Shown here: positions 8,443-18,051 of the stretch, in pieces
How positions within the stretch are numbered: the first letter of the stretch is position 1
Layout: every line of letters starts with the position of its first letter
Source of the DNA: Marisediminitalea lipolytica
GTDB taxonomy: Bacteria; Pseudomonadota; Gammaproteobacteria; Enterobacterales; Alteromonadaceae
Length of the DNA stretch: 64,000 bases
Assembly (NCBI RefSeq): GCF_001758465.1
Contig: NZ_MJIC01000001.1
Location: forward strand, 1 to 64,000
Direction: 5' to 3'
The notes under the pieces: generated by a model
Told to the model about the DNA's origin: nothing
What the model saw: only the letters and a program-made list of their open reading frames with translations
Database searches by the model: none
Translations under genes and position numbers: made by a program

Positions 8443-9381
8443 ATGACTAAAACTAATACCTTAAACACCGATCACGTACAAAAACTGCTCGAGCGAGCAG
8501 CTGGTTTAGACAAAGAAGGTGGTAACCCACGGACTAAACAGATAATGCACCGGTTCCTAACCGATGTGTACCGCATGATTGAAGATCTTGATATTACTCA
8601 GGAAGAGTTTTGGCAAGGCGTTAATTATCTTAACGAACTGGGCGCTAACGGCGAAGCCGTGTTACTGGCACCGGGTCTGGGCTTCGACCATTTCCTGGAT
8701 GTTCGTGAAGACGCTAAAGATGCAGCAGCCGGCGAACTGGGCGGCACACCTCGTACCATCGAAGGGCCGCTGTACGTTGAAGGCGCACCGTTAACCGAGG
8801 GCGAAGCGCGCATGGATGACGGTCAGTCACCAGGTCAGGAAATGTGGCTGCACGGTCAGGTACTGGACGAAAACGGCCTGCCGGTAGCGGGTGCCATTGT
8901 GGACATCTGGCATGCCGATGTAAAAGGGGCGTACTCGCATTTTGACCCGTCGCAGAGCGAATTTAATCTGCGCCGCCGGATCAGCACCGACGCTGAAGGC
9001 CGCTATCGTGCCAAGAGTATCGTTCCCAGCGGTTACGGCTGCCCCCCGGGCGGTTCTACCATGAAAGTGCTGGAGTCACTGGGCCGACACGGCAACCGTC
9101 CTGCCCACATTCATTACTTTGTGTCAAAGCCGGGCTTCAAACACCTGACTACGCAAATCAATCTCGCTGGTGATGAATACACCTACGACGATTTTGCTTT
9201 TGCCACCCGCGAAGAACTAGTAGTAGAAGCCACTACAGTCGCCGATAGCGACAAACTGAAAGAGCTGGGTTTCAAAGACAACTACCTGGACGTGGAATTT
9301 AACATTTCACTGGTAGCGACCAGCGATGATGACAAGCAATCCAAGCACGCTCGTGCCCGTGCAGCAGCGGAGCAGGCTTAA
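8443..9381 (+). CDS. catA: Catechol 1,2-dioxygenase
   Basis: Intradiol ring-cleaving non-haem Fe(III) enzyme turning catechol into cis,cis-muconate. 312 residues. Iron ligands are visible as Tyr164 (KGAYSHFD), Tyr198 (SGYGCP), His222 and His224 (PAHIHYF). The N-terminal helical dimerisation domain of about 100 residues precedes the catalytic beta-sandwich. It sits between catC and benA, so benzoate dioxygenation and catechol cleavage are likely made from one transcript. Confidence 0.96.
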   Translation: MTKTNTLNTDHVQKLLERAAGLDKEGGNPRTKQIMHRFLTDVYRMIEDLDITQEEFWQGVNYLNELGANGEAVLLAPGLGFDHFLDVREDAKDAAAGELGGTPRTIEGPLYVEGAPLTEGEARMDDGQSPGQEMWLHGQVLDENGLPVAGAIVDIWHADVKGAYSHFDPSQSEFNLRRRISTDAEGRYRAKSIVPSGYGCPPGGSTMKVLESLGRHGNRPAHIHYFVSKPGFKHLTTQINLAGDEYTYDDFAFATREELVVEATTVADSDKLKELGFKDNYLDVEFNISLVATSDDDKQSKHARARAAAEQA

Positions 9382-9407
9382 GCCTGCTCGCATTCGGGGG
9401 AATCAAT

Positions 9408-10772
9408 ATGACAAAGTTAGATCAACTGGAGCAGCGCGTACGCGGTGCTGTTGAAGTCGACGAGGCCAAAGGCCACTACCGTTGCGATCGGAGCATTTTT
9501 ACCGATCAGGAACTGTTTGATTTAGAGCTCAAACATATCTTTGAGGGCAACTGGGTATTTCTGGCCCACGAGAGCCAGATCCCACAAGTGGGCGACTATT
9601 TTACCACCAGTATTGGCCGTCAGCCGGTGGTCATTACCCGCAATAAAGACGGTGAGCTGAACGCTATTCTGAATACCTGCTCACACCGTGGTGCTACCTT
9701 GTGCCGCCGTAAACGCGGTAATAAAACCTCGTTTACCTGCCCGTTCCACGGCTGGACGTTTAATAACTCGGGTAAGTTCCTCAAAGCCCGCGATCAGAAA
9801 AAAGGCGGTTATCCTGAAACCTTTAACACCGACGGTTCCCACGATCTGAAACATGTTGCGCGTTTTGAATCGTACCGTGGTTTCCTGTTCGGCAGCTTAA
9901 ATGCTGACGTTTTGCCGCTGGAAACTTACCTGGGTGAAACCACTAAAGTCATCGACAACATTGTTGACCAGGATCCGGAAGGTATCGAAGTATTGCGCGG
10001 TACTTCCTCTTACACCTATGAGGGTAACTGGAAGCTAACTGCTGAAAATGGTGCCGATGGCTACCACGTTGGCACAGTTCACTGGAACTATCTGTCGACC
10101 ATGAGCCACCGTAATTATGACGAAGGCGGGACCGAAGCGGTTGATGCCAAAAGCTGGTCTGGTGAAGGTGGTTTTTACTCCTTTGAGAACGGCCACATGA
10201 TGCTTTGGACACGCCTGACGAACCCGTCGGCTCGCCCGGTATTTAGTCAGTTTGAGCGACTGATTGGCGAAGTGGGTGAAGCCCGCGCCGATACTATTGT
10301 TAACCAGACCCGTAACCTGTGTTTGTATCCCAATGTGTATATCATGGATCAGTTCTCTACCCAGATCCGGGTATTGCGACCTATCTCGGTTAATAAAACC
10401 GAAGTGACGATTTATTGCTTTGCACCTAAGAGCGAATCAGCCGAAAACCGCCAGAAGCGTCTGCGTCAGTACGAAGACTTCTTTAATGTGTCGGGCATGG
10501 GTACACCGGACGACCTTGAAGAGTTCCGTGGTTGTCAGCAGGGCTACGAAGCCCGCGCGATGCGCTGGAACGATATGAGCCGTGGCGCTGCACACTGGCT
10601 GAATGGCCCTGATAAGTATGCTGAATCGGTGGGCATGGACACCGTGGCTACCGGGATTAAGCCGGAAGATGAAGGTCTGTATGTGCATCACCATCAGCAT
10701 TGGGTAAACGAAATGCTGTCTGCCATTGAGCAGGAAAAAGCCAATCAGATCCCCGTTGTGCAGAAAGACTAA
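9408..10772 (+). CDS. benA: Benzoate 1,2-dioxygenase, large (alpha) subunit
   Basis: Catalytic Rieske oxygenase subunit that adds O2 to benzoate giving the 1,2-cis-diol carboxylate. 454 residues. Rieske ligands C91, H93, C111 and H114 (CSHRGA...CPFHGW); mononuclear iron site Asp217, His220, His225 in [18 protein letters not shown] ribosome site precedes the start. Followed by benB, benC and benD in the canonical order. A toluate-type specificity cannot be excluded, but the catABC neighbours and BenE favour benzoate. Confidence 0.95.
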   Translation: MTKLDQLEQRVRGAVEVDEAKGHYRCDRSIFTDQELFDLELKHIFEGNWVFLAHESQIPQVGDYFTTSIGRQPVVITRNKDGELNAILNTCSHRGATLCRRKRGNKTSFTCPFHGWTFNNSGKFLKARDQKKGGYPETFNTDGSHDLKHVARFESYRGFLFGSLNADVLPLETYLGETTKVIDNIVDQDPEGIEVLRGTSSYTYEGNWKLTAENGADGYHVGTVHWNYLSTMSHRNYDEGGTEAVDAKSWSGEGGFYSFENGHMMLWTRLTNPSARPVFSQFERLIGEVGEARADTIVNQTRNLCLYPNVYIMDQFSTQIRVLRPISVNKTEVTIYCFAPKSESAENRQKRLRQYEDFFNVSGMGTPDDLEEFRGCQQGYEARAMRWNDMSRGAAHWLNGPDKYAESVGMDTVATGIKPEDEGLYVHHHQHWVNEMLSAIEQEKANQIPVVQKD

Positions 10773-10784
10773 GAGGCAGTAATC

Positions 10785-11267
10785 ATGACTTATCAGGAAA
10801 TACAGGCATTTATTTTTCGTGAAGCGCGTTTGCTCGACGATCGTCAGTGGGATGAGTGGTTAAGCTGTTATCACCCTAAGTGTGAATACTGGATGCCAGC
10901 CTGGGATGACGACGATCAGCTGACTGCCGATCCGCATAAAGAGATCTCGCTGATCTACTATCCGAACCGTAATGGTCTGGAAGATCGGGTGTATCGCATT
11001 AAAACTGAGCGCTCCGGTGCGAGTATGCCAGAGCCGCGGACTACCCATCAGAACTCGAACCTGGAGATCTTGAGTCACCAGGGTGACGTGATGGAAATTC
11101 GCTACAACTTTAACACCCTGAGCCATCGCTATCGCGAGACCTCGCAGTTTTTCGGTACCGCGCACTGCACGCTGGATGTAAGCGGTGAAACACCGGTAAT
11201 CACGCGCAAGAAAATCGTCCTCAACAACGATTATATCAATCAGGTTATCGACGTTTATCACCTGTAA
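10785..11267 (+). CDS. benB: Benzoate 1,2-dioxygenase, small (beta) subunit
   Basis: 160-residue structural subunit of the alpha3-beta3 oxygenase, with the cone-shaped NTF2-like fold of ring-hydroxylating dioxygenase beta subunits. Recognised by EARLLDDRQWDEWLSCY and the HPKCEYWMPAW and RIKTERSG segments. Twelve bases after benA. Confidence 0.93.
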   Translation: MTYQEIQAFIFREARLLDDRQWDEWLSCYHPKCEYWMPAWDDDDQLTADPHKEISLIYYPNRNGLEDRVYRIKTERSGASMPEPRTTHQNSNLEILSHQGDVMEIRYNFNTLSHRYRETSQFFGTAHCTLDVSGETPVITRKKIVLNNDYINQVIDVYHL

Positions 11268-11284
11268 AGACGGGGAGTATTACT

Positions 11285-12307
11285 ATGTCTTTTAAAGTCG
11301 CACTTAATTTTGAAGACGGGGTTACCCGGGTTATCGACTGCAACGATGGCGAAACCGTACTGGATGCCGCTTACCGGCATCAGGTTAAATTGCCGATGGA
11401 TTGCTCCGATGGCGTTTGCGGCACGTGTAAAGGCACGTGTCGGCAGGGCAAGTACGATCTGGGCGATGAATATATCGACGAGGCGCTTACCGACGATGAA
11501 GCCGAAGACGGTATTATTCTGACCTGTCAGATGTTGCCAGAGTCGGATGTGGTGGTAAATATCCCGGCCGCGTCTTCACTGTGTGCATCCGGCCCGCAGT
11601 CTATCACCAGCACCGTTACCGGTGTCCAGGCATTGTCGGATACCACCATTGAGCTGAATGTGAAGCTGTCTGAACCCCTGGCATTTTTACCGGGGCAGTA
11701 CATCAACCTTGGTTTTCCGGGCGATAACGACTCACGGGCTTACTCGTTCAGTTCATTACCGGGCAGTGATGAGGCCAGTTTTCTGATCCGCAATGTGCCG
11801 GGCGGCAAGATGAGCAGCTACCTGAGCAACACGGCGGTTGAAGGTGATGAACTGCCGGTGACTGGTCCGTTGGGTAGCTTTTATCTGCGCGCGGTTGAAC
11901 GGCCGGTGCTGATGCTGGCCGGAGGTACCGGTCTGGCGCCCATTTTATCTATGCTGGAATATATGCAGGCCGAGGGCCTTCAGCAGCCGGTATTTTTACT
12001 GTACGGCGTGACTAATGTCAGCGACCTGGTCAAACTGGATGCGCTGGAAGCCTTTGCCGAGGCCATGCCGCAGTTTAGCTATGCTACGGTTGTGGTAAAC
12101 AGCGAAAGCGGCCATGAACGTCAGGGCTTCGTGACTGACCACATGGATGCAGTGCCATTTGCCCTGGTTGAAGCGGATACTTATTTATGTGGTCCGCCGC
12201 CTATGGTGGATGCCGTACGCCAGTATTTTAAAGACTCAGGTACCGAGCCGCATTCATTCCACTATGAGAAATTTAATCCCAGCACGCCGAAAGAGGAAGC
12301 GGCATGA
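11285..12307 (+). CDS. benC: Benzoate 1,2-dioxygenase electron transfer reductase
   Basis: Single-chain reductase that passes electrons from NADH to the oxygenase. N-terminal plant-type [2Fe-2S] ferredoxin domain (CSDGVCGTCKGTC near residues 40-52, distal Cys in ILTCQM), a central FAD domain (RAYSFSS) and a C-terminal NADH domain (AGGTGLAP, YLCGPPPMVDA). 340 residues, normal. Its stop overlaps the benD start by four bases (ATGA). Confidence 0.95.
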   Translation: MSFKVALNFEDGVTRVIDCNDGETVLDAAYRHQVKLPMDCSDGVCGTCKGTCRQGKYDLGDEYIDEALTDDEAEDGIILTCQMLPESDVVVNIPAASSLCASGPQSITSTVTGVQALSDTTIELNVKLSEPLAFLPGQYINLGFPGDNDSRAYSFSSLPGSDEASFLIRNVPGGKMSSYLSNTAVEGDELPVTGPLGSFYLRAVERPVLMLAGGTGLAPILSMLEYMQAEGLQQPVFLLYGVTNVSDLVKLDALEAFAEAMPQFSYATVVVNSESGHERQGFVTDHMDAVPFALVEADTYLCGPPPMVDAVRQYFKDSGTEPHSFHYEKFNPSTPKEEAA

Positions 12308-13083
12308 GTCATCGTTTTGATGGTCAGGTGCTGGTGGTTACCGGGGCAGGTCAGGGGATTGGCCTGCGCGTGGCACAGCGCGCGGCTAGCGAGGGTGCTA
12401 AACTGGCGCTGGTCGACCGGGCTGAGCATATCCACGATATCGCCGCCGAGCTGGTTAAATCCGGCTGTGATGCCATTGCTATTAACGCAGATCTCGAAAC
12501 CTACGAGGGTGCAGTAAATGCCATGGATGCCGCGCTGCTGCAGTTTGGTCGCATAGATAAGCTAATCAATAATGTGGGCGGTACTATCTGGGCAAAACCT
12601 TATGCCCATTACGCGCCGCAGGAAATTGAAAAGGAAGTACGTCGTTCGCTATTCCCAACCCTGTGGTGTTGCCGGGCAGTTCTGCCGGCAATGCTGGAGA
12701 GCGGTAATGGCGCCATCGTTAACGTGTCTTCAGTGGCAACCCGTGGTATCAATCGTGTACCTTATGCCGCGGCCAAAGGCGGCGTGAATGCTTTAACGGT
12801 GTCGCTGGCTTTTGAATACGCTGAATATAACATTCGCGTTAATGCTACGGCGCCCGGTGGTACCGAAGCGCCGCAGCGCATTGTGCCGCGCAACGAAAGC
12901 AGCCAGTCGGACGAAGAGAAGGTGTGGTACCAGCAAATTGTTGACCAGACCAAAGATACCAGTTTTATGGGCCGTTACGGTACGCTGGATGAACAGGCTT
13001 CGGCCATTTTGTATCTGGCCAGTGATGAGGCCAGCTATATTACCGGTACGATCCTGCCTGTAGCGGGAGGCGACTGCGGTTAG
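12304..13083 (+). CDS. benD: 1,6-dihydroxycyclohexa-2,4-diene-1-carboxylate dehydrogenase
   Basis: Short-chain dehydrogenase that oxidises and decarboxylates the benzoate cis-diol to catechol, returning NADH to BenC. 259 residues. TGAGQGIG cofactor loop near residue 14, NNVGG, catalytic Ser in NVSSVAT, and the YAAAKGG Tyr-Lys pair. Translationally coupled to benC. An intrinsic terminator lies about 40 bases past the stop, separating it from benE. Confidence 0.94.
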   Translation: MSHRFDGQVLVVTGAGQGIGLRVAQRAASEGAKLALVDRAEHIHDIAAELVKSGCDAIAINADLETYEGAVNAMDAALLQFGRIDKLINNVGGTIWAKPYAHYAPQEIEKEVRRSLFPTLWCCRAVLPAMLESGNGAIVNVSSVATRGINRVPYAAAKGGVNALTVSLAFEYAEYNIRVNATAPGGTEAPQRIVPRNESSQSDEEKVWYQQIVDQTKDTSFMGRYGTLDEQASAILYLASDEASYITGTILPVAGGDCG

Positions 13084-13122
13084 TGGCCGTAAGCTGTCTG
13101 AAATTTTTTTACATAACTTAAA

Positions 13123-13168
13123 ATGCTGCGAATAAATCATGTTCTTTGGTTTCCGCAGCATTTTTTTT
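13123..13168 (+). terminator. Intrinsic terminator between benD and benE
   Basis: Perfect arms ATGCTGCG (13123-13130) and CGCAGCAT (13154-13161) with a 23-base loop and an eight-T tract (13161-13168); flanking A's pair with the T's to lengthen the stem. The in-frame ATG at 13123 that would extend benE is part of this stem, so it is not a start. Confidence 0.8.
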
Positions 13169-13179
13169 GGGGTCTTACT

Positions 13180-14250
13180 ATGCAACCAACACGCTTCCGA
13201 ATCGCCTTGCCTGGTATGGGGGATTGGTCACTGTCTGCGGCCGTGGCCGGTATACTGGCTTCGACCATGGGCTATGCCGGGCCTCTGGTGATCCTGTTTC
13301 AGGTTGCCGATGCAGCCGGGTTAAACGATGCGGTACTGATCTCCTGGATCTGGGGCATGTCGATTGCCAGTGGCTTATTATGCGGCTGGTTTAGCCTGCG
13401 TTACAAAATGCCGGTACTGTTTGCCTGGAATGCGCCGGGCTCGGCCTTATTAGTGACGTTGGTGCCGGGGATGCCGTGGGGAGATGTCATCGGGGCGTAC
13501 CTGATGTCTGGTGCAATGCTGTTGATACTTGGACTAAGCGGCGGGTTTGAGAAGCTAATTAAGCGTCTGCCGTTATCACTGGCCGCGGCGTTGCTGGCGG
13601 GGATATTAGTTAATTTCAGCCTGGCGTTGTTTTCGAAGATGACCGGCGCACCGCTGCTGGGTTTAGTGATGTTTGGCGCCTATATTGTGTTACGTCAGGT
13701 ATTGCCGCGCTATGCGATTATGCTAACCGTAGTGGCTGGTGTTGCGGTGCTGATGGCAACCGAGGGGTTGTCCTTCGCTGCGGTTGACTGGCAGCTATCT
13801 GTGCCCCAGTTGTACAGCCCTTCCTTTTCTTTATCGGCGTTATTTAGTGTGTCTGTGCCTTTGGTGTTGGTGGCCTTAAGCGGGCAGTTTATTACCGGCA
13901 TCGCTATTTGTACCGGTAGTGATGCGCATCCCAACCCTACTAAGCGCTATTTCGGGCCATTTGTTGCCATGTTCTGGTATGCCATGTTTGGTTTGTTCAG
14001 TGCGGCGCTGGTGAGTGTGATTCAGGCCTTTCCTGCGGCCTTTATTGCTATGGTTGCCGGTATTGCTTTGCTCGGCGCGCTGGAGGGCTCCCTGGCCGCT
14101 GCGCTGTCTCAGGCCAAAGAACGTGAAGCTGCCTTATGTACCTTTTTGATCACGGCTTCGGATTTGTCGTTACTGGGTTTGTCGTCGGCCTTTTGGGCAC
14201 TGATAATAGGCGGCGCTATTTTTGCGTTACAGCAGCGGCTGGCTAAATAG
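13180..14250 (+). CDS. benE: Benzoate/proton symporter
   Basis: Inner-membrane BenE-family carrier, probably importing benzoate with protons. From ATG 13180 it has 356 residues and about 11-12 hydrophobic helices. Signature segments GWFSLRYKMPVLFAWNAPGSAL and the SDAHPNP loop are visible. The longer start at 13123 is rejected because it lies in a terminator hairpin. Expression depends on readthrough of that terminator or a promoter in the 12-base gap, so it may be lower than the enzymes. A bidirectional terminator follows. Confidence 0.9.
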   Translation: MQPTRFRIALPGMGDWSLSAAVAGILASTMGYAGPLVILFQVADAAGLNDAVLISWIWGMSIASGLLCGWFSLRYKMPVLFAWNAPGSALLVTLVPGMPWGDVIGAYLMSGAMLLILGLSGGFEKLIKRLPLSLAAALLAGILVNFSLALFSKMTGAPLLGLVMFGAYIVLRQVLPRYAIMLTVVAGVAVLMATEGLSFAAVDWQLSVPQLYSPSFSLSALFSVSVPLVLVALSGQFITGIAICTGSDAHPNPTKRYFGPFVAMFWYAMFGLFSAALVSVIQAFPAAFIAMVAGIALLGALEGSLAAALSQAKEREAALCTFLITASDLSLLGLSSAFWALIIGGAIFALQQRLAK

Positions 14251-14254
14251 CACG

Positions 14255-14287
14255 CATAAAAAAACAGGGCCTAGGGCCCTGCTTTTC
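14255..14287. terminator. Bidirectional intrinsic terminator
   Basis: CAGGGCC (14265-14271), three-base loop, GGCCCTG (14275-14281), flanked by A7 on one side and CTTTTC on the other. It separates convergent benE and the aldehyde dehydrogenase gene. Confidence 0.8.
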
Positions 14288-14303
14288 AGGAAGGAGAGTG
14301 CGG

Positions 14304-15758
14304 TTAAAACGGGTACTGAATACCTTTGTTCATTACGCTAATCCACTTATTGTGGGTAAACTCTTCAAGGTTTACCGGACCGCCAATGCGTCCAGCATCA
14401 CCAGAGTCTTTCAGACCACCAAATGGAATGTGATACTCATTATTTACGGTCTGATCGTTTACATGCACCATGCCAGCGTCAATTAGTCCGGCCAGGTATT
14501 CACCTTTCGCACTGTCACCGGTATGAATCGATGCAGACAGGCCAAGATCAGTCGCGTTGGCCAGAGCGATGGCTTCCTGCTCAGTTTTAAAGGTTACAAC
14601 CGGTGCGACCGGACCAAAGATTTCCTGCTTAAATACCGGCATCTCTGGTGTAACATTTTTAAGCACTGTAGGTCTGACTAACCGGCCATCCACTGTTCCG
14701 CCGGCCACGATTTCAGCGCCCATGGCAACCGAGTCATCAATCAGTGATTTGACTTTATCGGCCTGGGTCTGGTTAATCAACGGGCCGAGGTGGCATTGCT
14801 CTGTAAAGGGGTTACCGGCATATAGGTTGTTGGCGCGCTCGGCCAGTGCATTAATATAGGCACCAGCAATATCTTCATGAACGATATGACGGCCTGACTG
14901 CATGCAAATCTGACCCTGATGCAAAAACGCGCCCCAGGCAGCACATGATGATGCGGAGTCAATGTCGGCATCGTCGAGTACGATAAAGGCATTGTTGCCG
15001 CCCAGTTCCAGTGATGTTTTCTTAAAGGTTTCGGCACAATGGCGGGCAATTGAGCGGCCAACTGCCGTTGAACCGGTAAATGCGATCATTCCGGTTGCCG
15101 GATGTTCCACAACCGCCTGGCCTGGCTCAGCGCCTCCGGGCAGTAAACCGAGTACGCCCTCGGGTAAACCGGCAGCGTCCATTAACTCTTTGATGATAAC
15201 ACCACCAGTAAAGAAGCTCTGCGGATCCGGTTTTAATACAACAGCGTTACCCATGGCCAGCGCTGGTAGCACCGCACGTAACGACAGCAGTAACGGGAAG
15301 TTCCAAGGTGCAATAACACCCACCACTCCTACCGGAATGCGTACGCGCATATTTTTACGTCCCGGCATGGTCGAAGGGTAGATTTCGCCATTAGGTGCCT
15401 GGGCCTGGCTGGCCGCCATGTACGTTTGCTCAATACAGGCTTGTAACTCCCATTCGCTTTTCGGGCGAATAGAGCCGCACTCTCTGGCATTCCAGGTATG
15501 GATGAGCTCTGCGTTGTCTTCCAGCGCCTGAGCAAAGCGGCGTAAAATAACCGCCCGCTGTTCAAACGTGCTGGCAGCCCACTCTGGCTGCGCAGCTTTG
15601 CAGCGTTCGATAACGGTGCTGGCTTCGTCGGCTGTGGCAGCGTTAACGCTGCCGAAAACAGTGCCGGTGGCAGGTTCGACAATGTCGAACGCTGCACCAG
15701 AAAAACCAGATGTGTAGTCGAGGGAAAAGTCACTCTGGCTGATAGCTTTGTAATTCAT
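14304..15758 (-). CDS. NAD(P)+-dependent aldehyde dehydrogenase, benzaldehyde type
   Basis: 484-residue aldehyde dehydrogenase superfamily enzyme with the cofactor segments APWNFPLLLS and FTGSTAVG, the general-base Glu in LELGGNN and the catalytic Cys in GQICMQSGR. The overall pattern is that of benzaldehyde dehydrogenases (XylC/AreC type). With the benzoate cluster adjacent, its likely job is benzaldehyde (or a substituted form) to benzoate in the cytosol. Last gene of the minus-strand set driven by a sigma-54-type promoter near 17.95 kb, 9 bases after the GMC gene. Substrate is inferred from context. Confidence 0.85.
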   Translation of the reverse strand: MNYKAISQSDFSLDYTSGFSGAAFDIVEPATGTVFGSVNAATADEASTVIERCKAAQPEWAASTFEQRAVILRRFAQALEDNAELIHTWNARECGSIRPKSEWELQACIEQTYMAASQAQAPNGEIYPSTMPGRKNMRVRIPVGVVGVIAPWNFPLLLSLRAVLPALAMGNAVVLKPDPQSFFTGGVIIKELMDAAGLPEGVLGLLPGGAEPGQAVVEHPATGMIAFTGSTAVGRSIARHCAETFKKTSLELGGNNAFIVLDDADIDSASSCAAWGAFLHQGQICMQSGRHIVHEDIAGAYINALAERANNLYAGNPFTEQCHLGPLINQTQADKVKSLIDDSVAMGAEIVAGGTVDGRLVRPTVLKNVTPEMPVFKQEIFGPVAPVVTFKTEQEAIALANATDLGLSASIHTGDSAKGEYLAGLIDAGMVHVNDQTVNNEYHIPFGGLKDSGDAGRIGGPVNLEEFTHNKWISVMNKGIQYPF

Positions 15759-15767
15759 GTTAATACC

Positions 15768-17315
15768 TTAACTTGGATTCGCTTCGTTAATGTGATCGGC
15801 AATGTAACTGGCCAGTGCATACACCGTCTCTGATGGGTTGTAACCAATCGAGGTGGGCAGCAAACTGGCATCTACTACATACAAGCGCTTGATATCATGA
15901 GTTTCGCCATAGGGGTTAACCACGGTTTTGCGCTTATCGGCACCCATTCGGCAGGTTCCCTGCGGGTGGAACGACGTATAACGATAACGCGCTGGTTGAT
16001 TTTCAAGGGCATCAATCACGCTGTCTATTTCATCCACGGAGTTAATACGCTGCTTGTCTGAGGTGGGCAGATACAGGTATTTTGCGCCCGAGGCAAACAG
16101 GATCCGGGCATTGTCTTTTAGGCCCTTCTTCATGGCTTCAAAGTCTTCATCATCAACCTGATAGCGAATTTCTTTGTAGCCGTTTTCCAGGGTAACTTCA
16201 CCGACGTTCTTATCGTGGATCAGGGTGATCAAGCGTGTTGAGTTAGGGTAATTCTGCATGTAGCGCACATAGGGTTTACCGGTGCCGGGTTCAGCCATAA
16301 ACGAAGCTTCTACCGGATCCTGTACTGCGTTCAGCTGGATCCAGCCGCCATCGTCCGGCAGTGTGTGGCTGTCGTCGAACAGGCTGTGGGTAGCACCGTG
16401 AAAATCGTTAAGCTTTTTATCAAACATCGCAGTGACCGACAGCGATGGGTGACAGGCAAAGTTTTTACCTACCTGACCGCTTGAATTCGCCAGGCCGGAT
16501 TGTTGCAGCAGCAGAGGTGAACCGGTTGGACCCGCAGCCAGCACAACGATTGGCGCTTTAACGCTCATGCGGGTTTTTACCTTGCCGGTTTTAGGGTCAA
16601 CCACTTCGGCGTTTACACCACTGGCGGCACCGTTTTGCGTATTAATTTTAGTTACCCGGGTGTCGGCATAAATCACCGCACCGTGGTTACAGGCCCAGGG
16701 CAGATACGTCACCATCATTGACTGTTTGCGGTCGGTTTTACAGCCGGCAAAGCAAAAGCCGGTCATCGCGCAGTCGCGAATATTACGGCGGGCAAGACCC
16801 AGGGGAATATCCAGCGCCTTCATGCCTTTTTTTATGTACTCTGCACCCACACTGGTTTCGTGGCCTTTTACCTCGGTGATGCCAAGGTTTTCTTCAACCT
16901 TTTCAAAATAGGGCAGCATGACTTCTGGTGTGAGGTTAGTCAGGCCGAATTCCTTACCCCATTTTTTAAGGTAATAATCAGGGGTACGGAAACACAATGC
17001 CGCATTGACCACGGTAGAACCGCCCACGCAGCGGCCCTGCAATACAGTAATATCACCGTCGGTGTTGCTTTGTGCGCCTTCACCTTCGTAAAGGGTTGCC
17101 ATCGACACCGCCATCATTTCGGTAAACTTCTCAGAAGGCACATAAGGGCCAGCTTCCAGCACAACGACTTTTTTACCGGCTTTCGCCAGCTCGTAAGCGT
17201 TGATCCCGCCGCCTGCGCCGGAACCGATAATCACGACATCGGCGTCAAGGTCGAGTTGAGCCGCCGTCATATCGGCAGCAGTGATTACATTTAACTGATT
17301 TTTATTTGTAGACAT
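15768..17315 (-). CDS. GMC-family FAD-dependent alcohol dehydrogenase
   Basis: 515-residue flavoprotein: FAD-binding VVIIGSGAGGGINAYELA near residue 28, the GRCVGGSTVVN loop, and C-terminal HPQGTCRMG and GYNPSETV motifs carrying the presumed His/Asn pair. A Cys-rich loop (CAMTGFCFAGC, about residue 182) resembles the position of the iron-sulfur loop in FAD sugar dehydrogenases. No signal peptide. Its upstream partner is a Tat-signal small subunit, so it may be co-exported by hitchhiking, as in gluconate 2-dehydrogenase-like complexes. Next to a benzaldehyde dehydrogenase, an aromatic alcohol is the likely substrate. No cytochrome subunit is in the cluster. Confidence 0.8.
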   Translation of the reverse strand: MSTNKNQLNVITAADMTAAQLDLDADVVIIGSGAGGGINAYELAKAGKKVVVLEAGPYVPSEKFTEMMAVSMATLYEGEGAQSNTDGDITVLQGRCVGGSTVVNAALCFRTPDYYLKKWGKEFGLTNLTPEVMLPYFEKVEENLGITEVKGHETSVGAEYIKKGMKALDIPLGLARRNIRDCAMTGFCFAGCKTDRKQSMMVTYLPWACNHGAVIYADTRVTKINTQNGAASGVNAEVVDPKTGKVKTRMSVKAPIVVLAAGPTGSPLLLQQSGLANSSGQVGKNFACHPSLSVTAMFDKKLNDFHGATHSLFDDSHTLPDDGGWIQLNAVQDPVEASFMAEPGTGKPYVRYMQNYPNSTRLITLIHDKNVGEVTLENGYKEIRYQVDDEDFEAMKKGLKDNARILFASGAKYLYLPTSDKQRINSVDEIDSVIDALENQPARYRYTSFHPQGTCRMGADKRKTVVNPYGETHDIKRLYVVDASLLPTSIGYNPSETVYALASYIADHINEANPS

Positions 17316-17335
17316 TTTTGTACTCCTACCGATGA

Positions 17336-17884
17336 TTAGGCTTGTGGCTCTGGTGTGATACCGCGTTTAGCGAGTCCCCATTTCTCAGACACGGGGCCGT
17401 CATAGCCAAGTGGTGCCCAGGTATTAGGAATTGCCCAGTAGGCGAGTACGGTGAGTTTTTTTATGCCCATCGCAAGTGCGCGATGCGGCGCTACGTCGGA
17501 AGCTGCCCACTGATCGACAAATTTAGTTGCCTCTTCGTCAGACAGCTTGGTAAACCGCTTACCAAATGCTTTTTCTGCGCTTTGGTTAAAGTAATGGATC
17601 CCCTGATTCAGACCTTTACGAATATGGTGGGGCATACCCGCCAACAAGGCTCCCTCGATAGTTGAAATCACCGGTAACGTGGCCGGGTCAACCAGATTGC
17701 TGCCCTCGGTGGGCAGTGAGATAGCCAGCATTTTGTTAAATACGGCCTGCTCGGTAGCATCCATCTTGTTGTCATCAGTCAGGATCCCAGCCATGACCTG
17801 CATCGATGAGCAGCTCATCACCGTTGCGCTGATAGCGGTTGCGAGTTTCAGAAACTGCCTGCGTTGATTATTAATTTGTGACAT
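17336..17884 (-). CDS. Tat-exported small subunit, gluconate 2-dehydrogenase subunit 3-like
   Basis: From ATG 17884 the protein is 182 residues with a twin-arginine signal (RRQFLKLATA) and a possible lipidation Cys in VMSC. The rest (NKMLAISLPTEGSNLVDP, LPVISTIEGALLAG, FVDQWAASD) follows the gluconate 2-dehydrogenase subunit 3 / small GMC-partner family, which chaperones and exports the flavoprotein. An ATG at 17932 is rejected because it lies between the -12 element and the predicted transcript start; 17884 has an AAGGG ribosome site. First gene of the operon. Confidence 0.8.
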   Translation of the reverse strand: MSQINNQRRQFLKLATAISATVMSCSSMQVMAGILTDDNKMDATEQAVFNKMLAISLPTEGSNLVDPATLPVISTIEGALLAGMPHHIRKGLNQGIHYFNQSAEKAFGKRFTKLSDEEATKFVDQWAASDVAPHRALAMGIKKLTVLAYWAIPNTWAPLGYDGPVSEKWGLAKRGITPEPQA

Positions 17885-17938
17885 TTGATTGCCCTTTATC
17901 ATTGTTATAGTGATTAAAACTACGTACACCATGACTAC

Positions 17939-17952
17939 GCAGGGAGCATGCC
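17939..17952 (-). promoter_or_regulatory. Sigma-54 (-24/-12) promoter of the GMC/aldehyde dehydrogenase operon
   Basis: On the minus strand TTGGCATGCTCCCTGCG gives GG (17952-17951), ten bases, then GC (17940-17939), the invariant sigma-54 spacing. Predicted start near 17928, before the ATG at 17884. A palindrome lies 55-85 bases upstream and the gene for a sigma-54 activator is next door. Confidence 0.7.
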
Positions 17953-18008
17953 AAAAGTTAATTAAAAGTTAATTTATTGAATTTTATGTAGTTTTATATT
18001 TGAGGTGT

Positions 18009-18037
18009 GCGGAGTGTTGCAAAATGAAACACTCCGC
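18009..18037. promoter_or_regulatory. Palindromic upstream activator site, possibly doubling as a terminator stem
   Basis: Perfect 10-base arms GCGGAGTGTT and AACACTCCGC around GCAAAATGA. It lies about 80-110 bases upstream of the predicted sigma-54 start and 15 bases downstream of the activator gene. The core TGTTGCAAAATGAAACA shares CAAAATGAAACA with an element upstream of the channel gene at 21.26 kb. No U-run follows, so an activator site is the favoured reading. Confidence 0.55.
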
Positions 18038-18051
18038 TAGTGTTACCCGTC

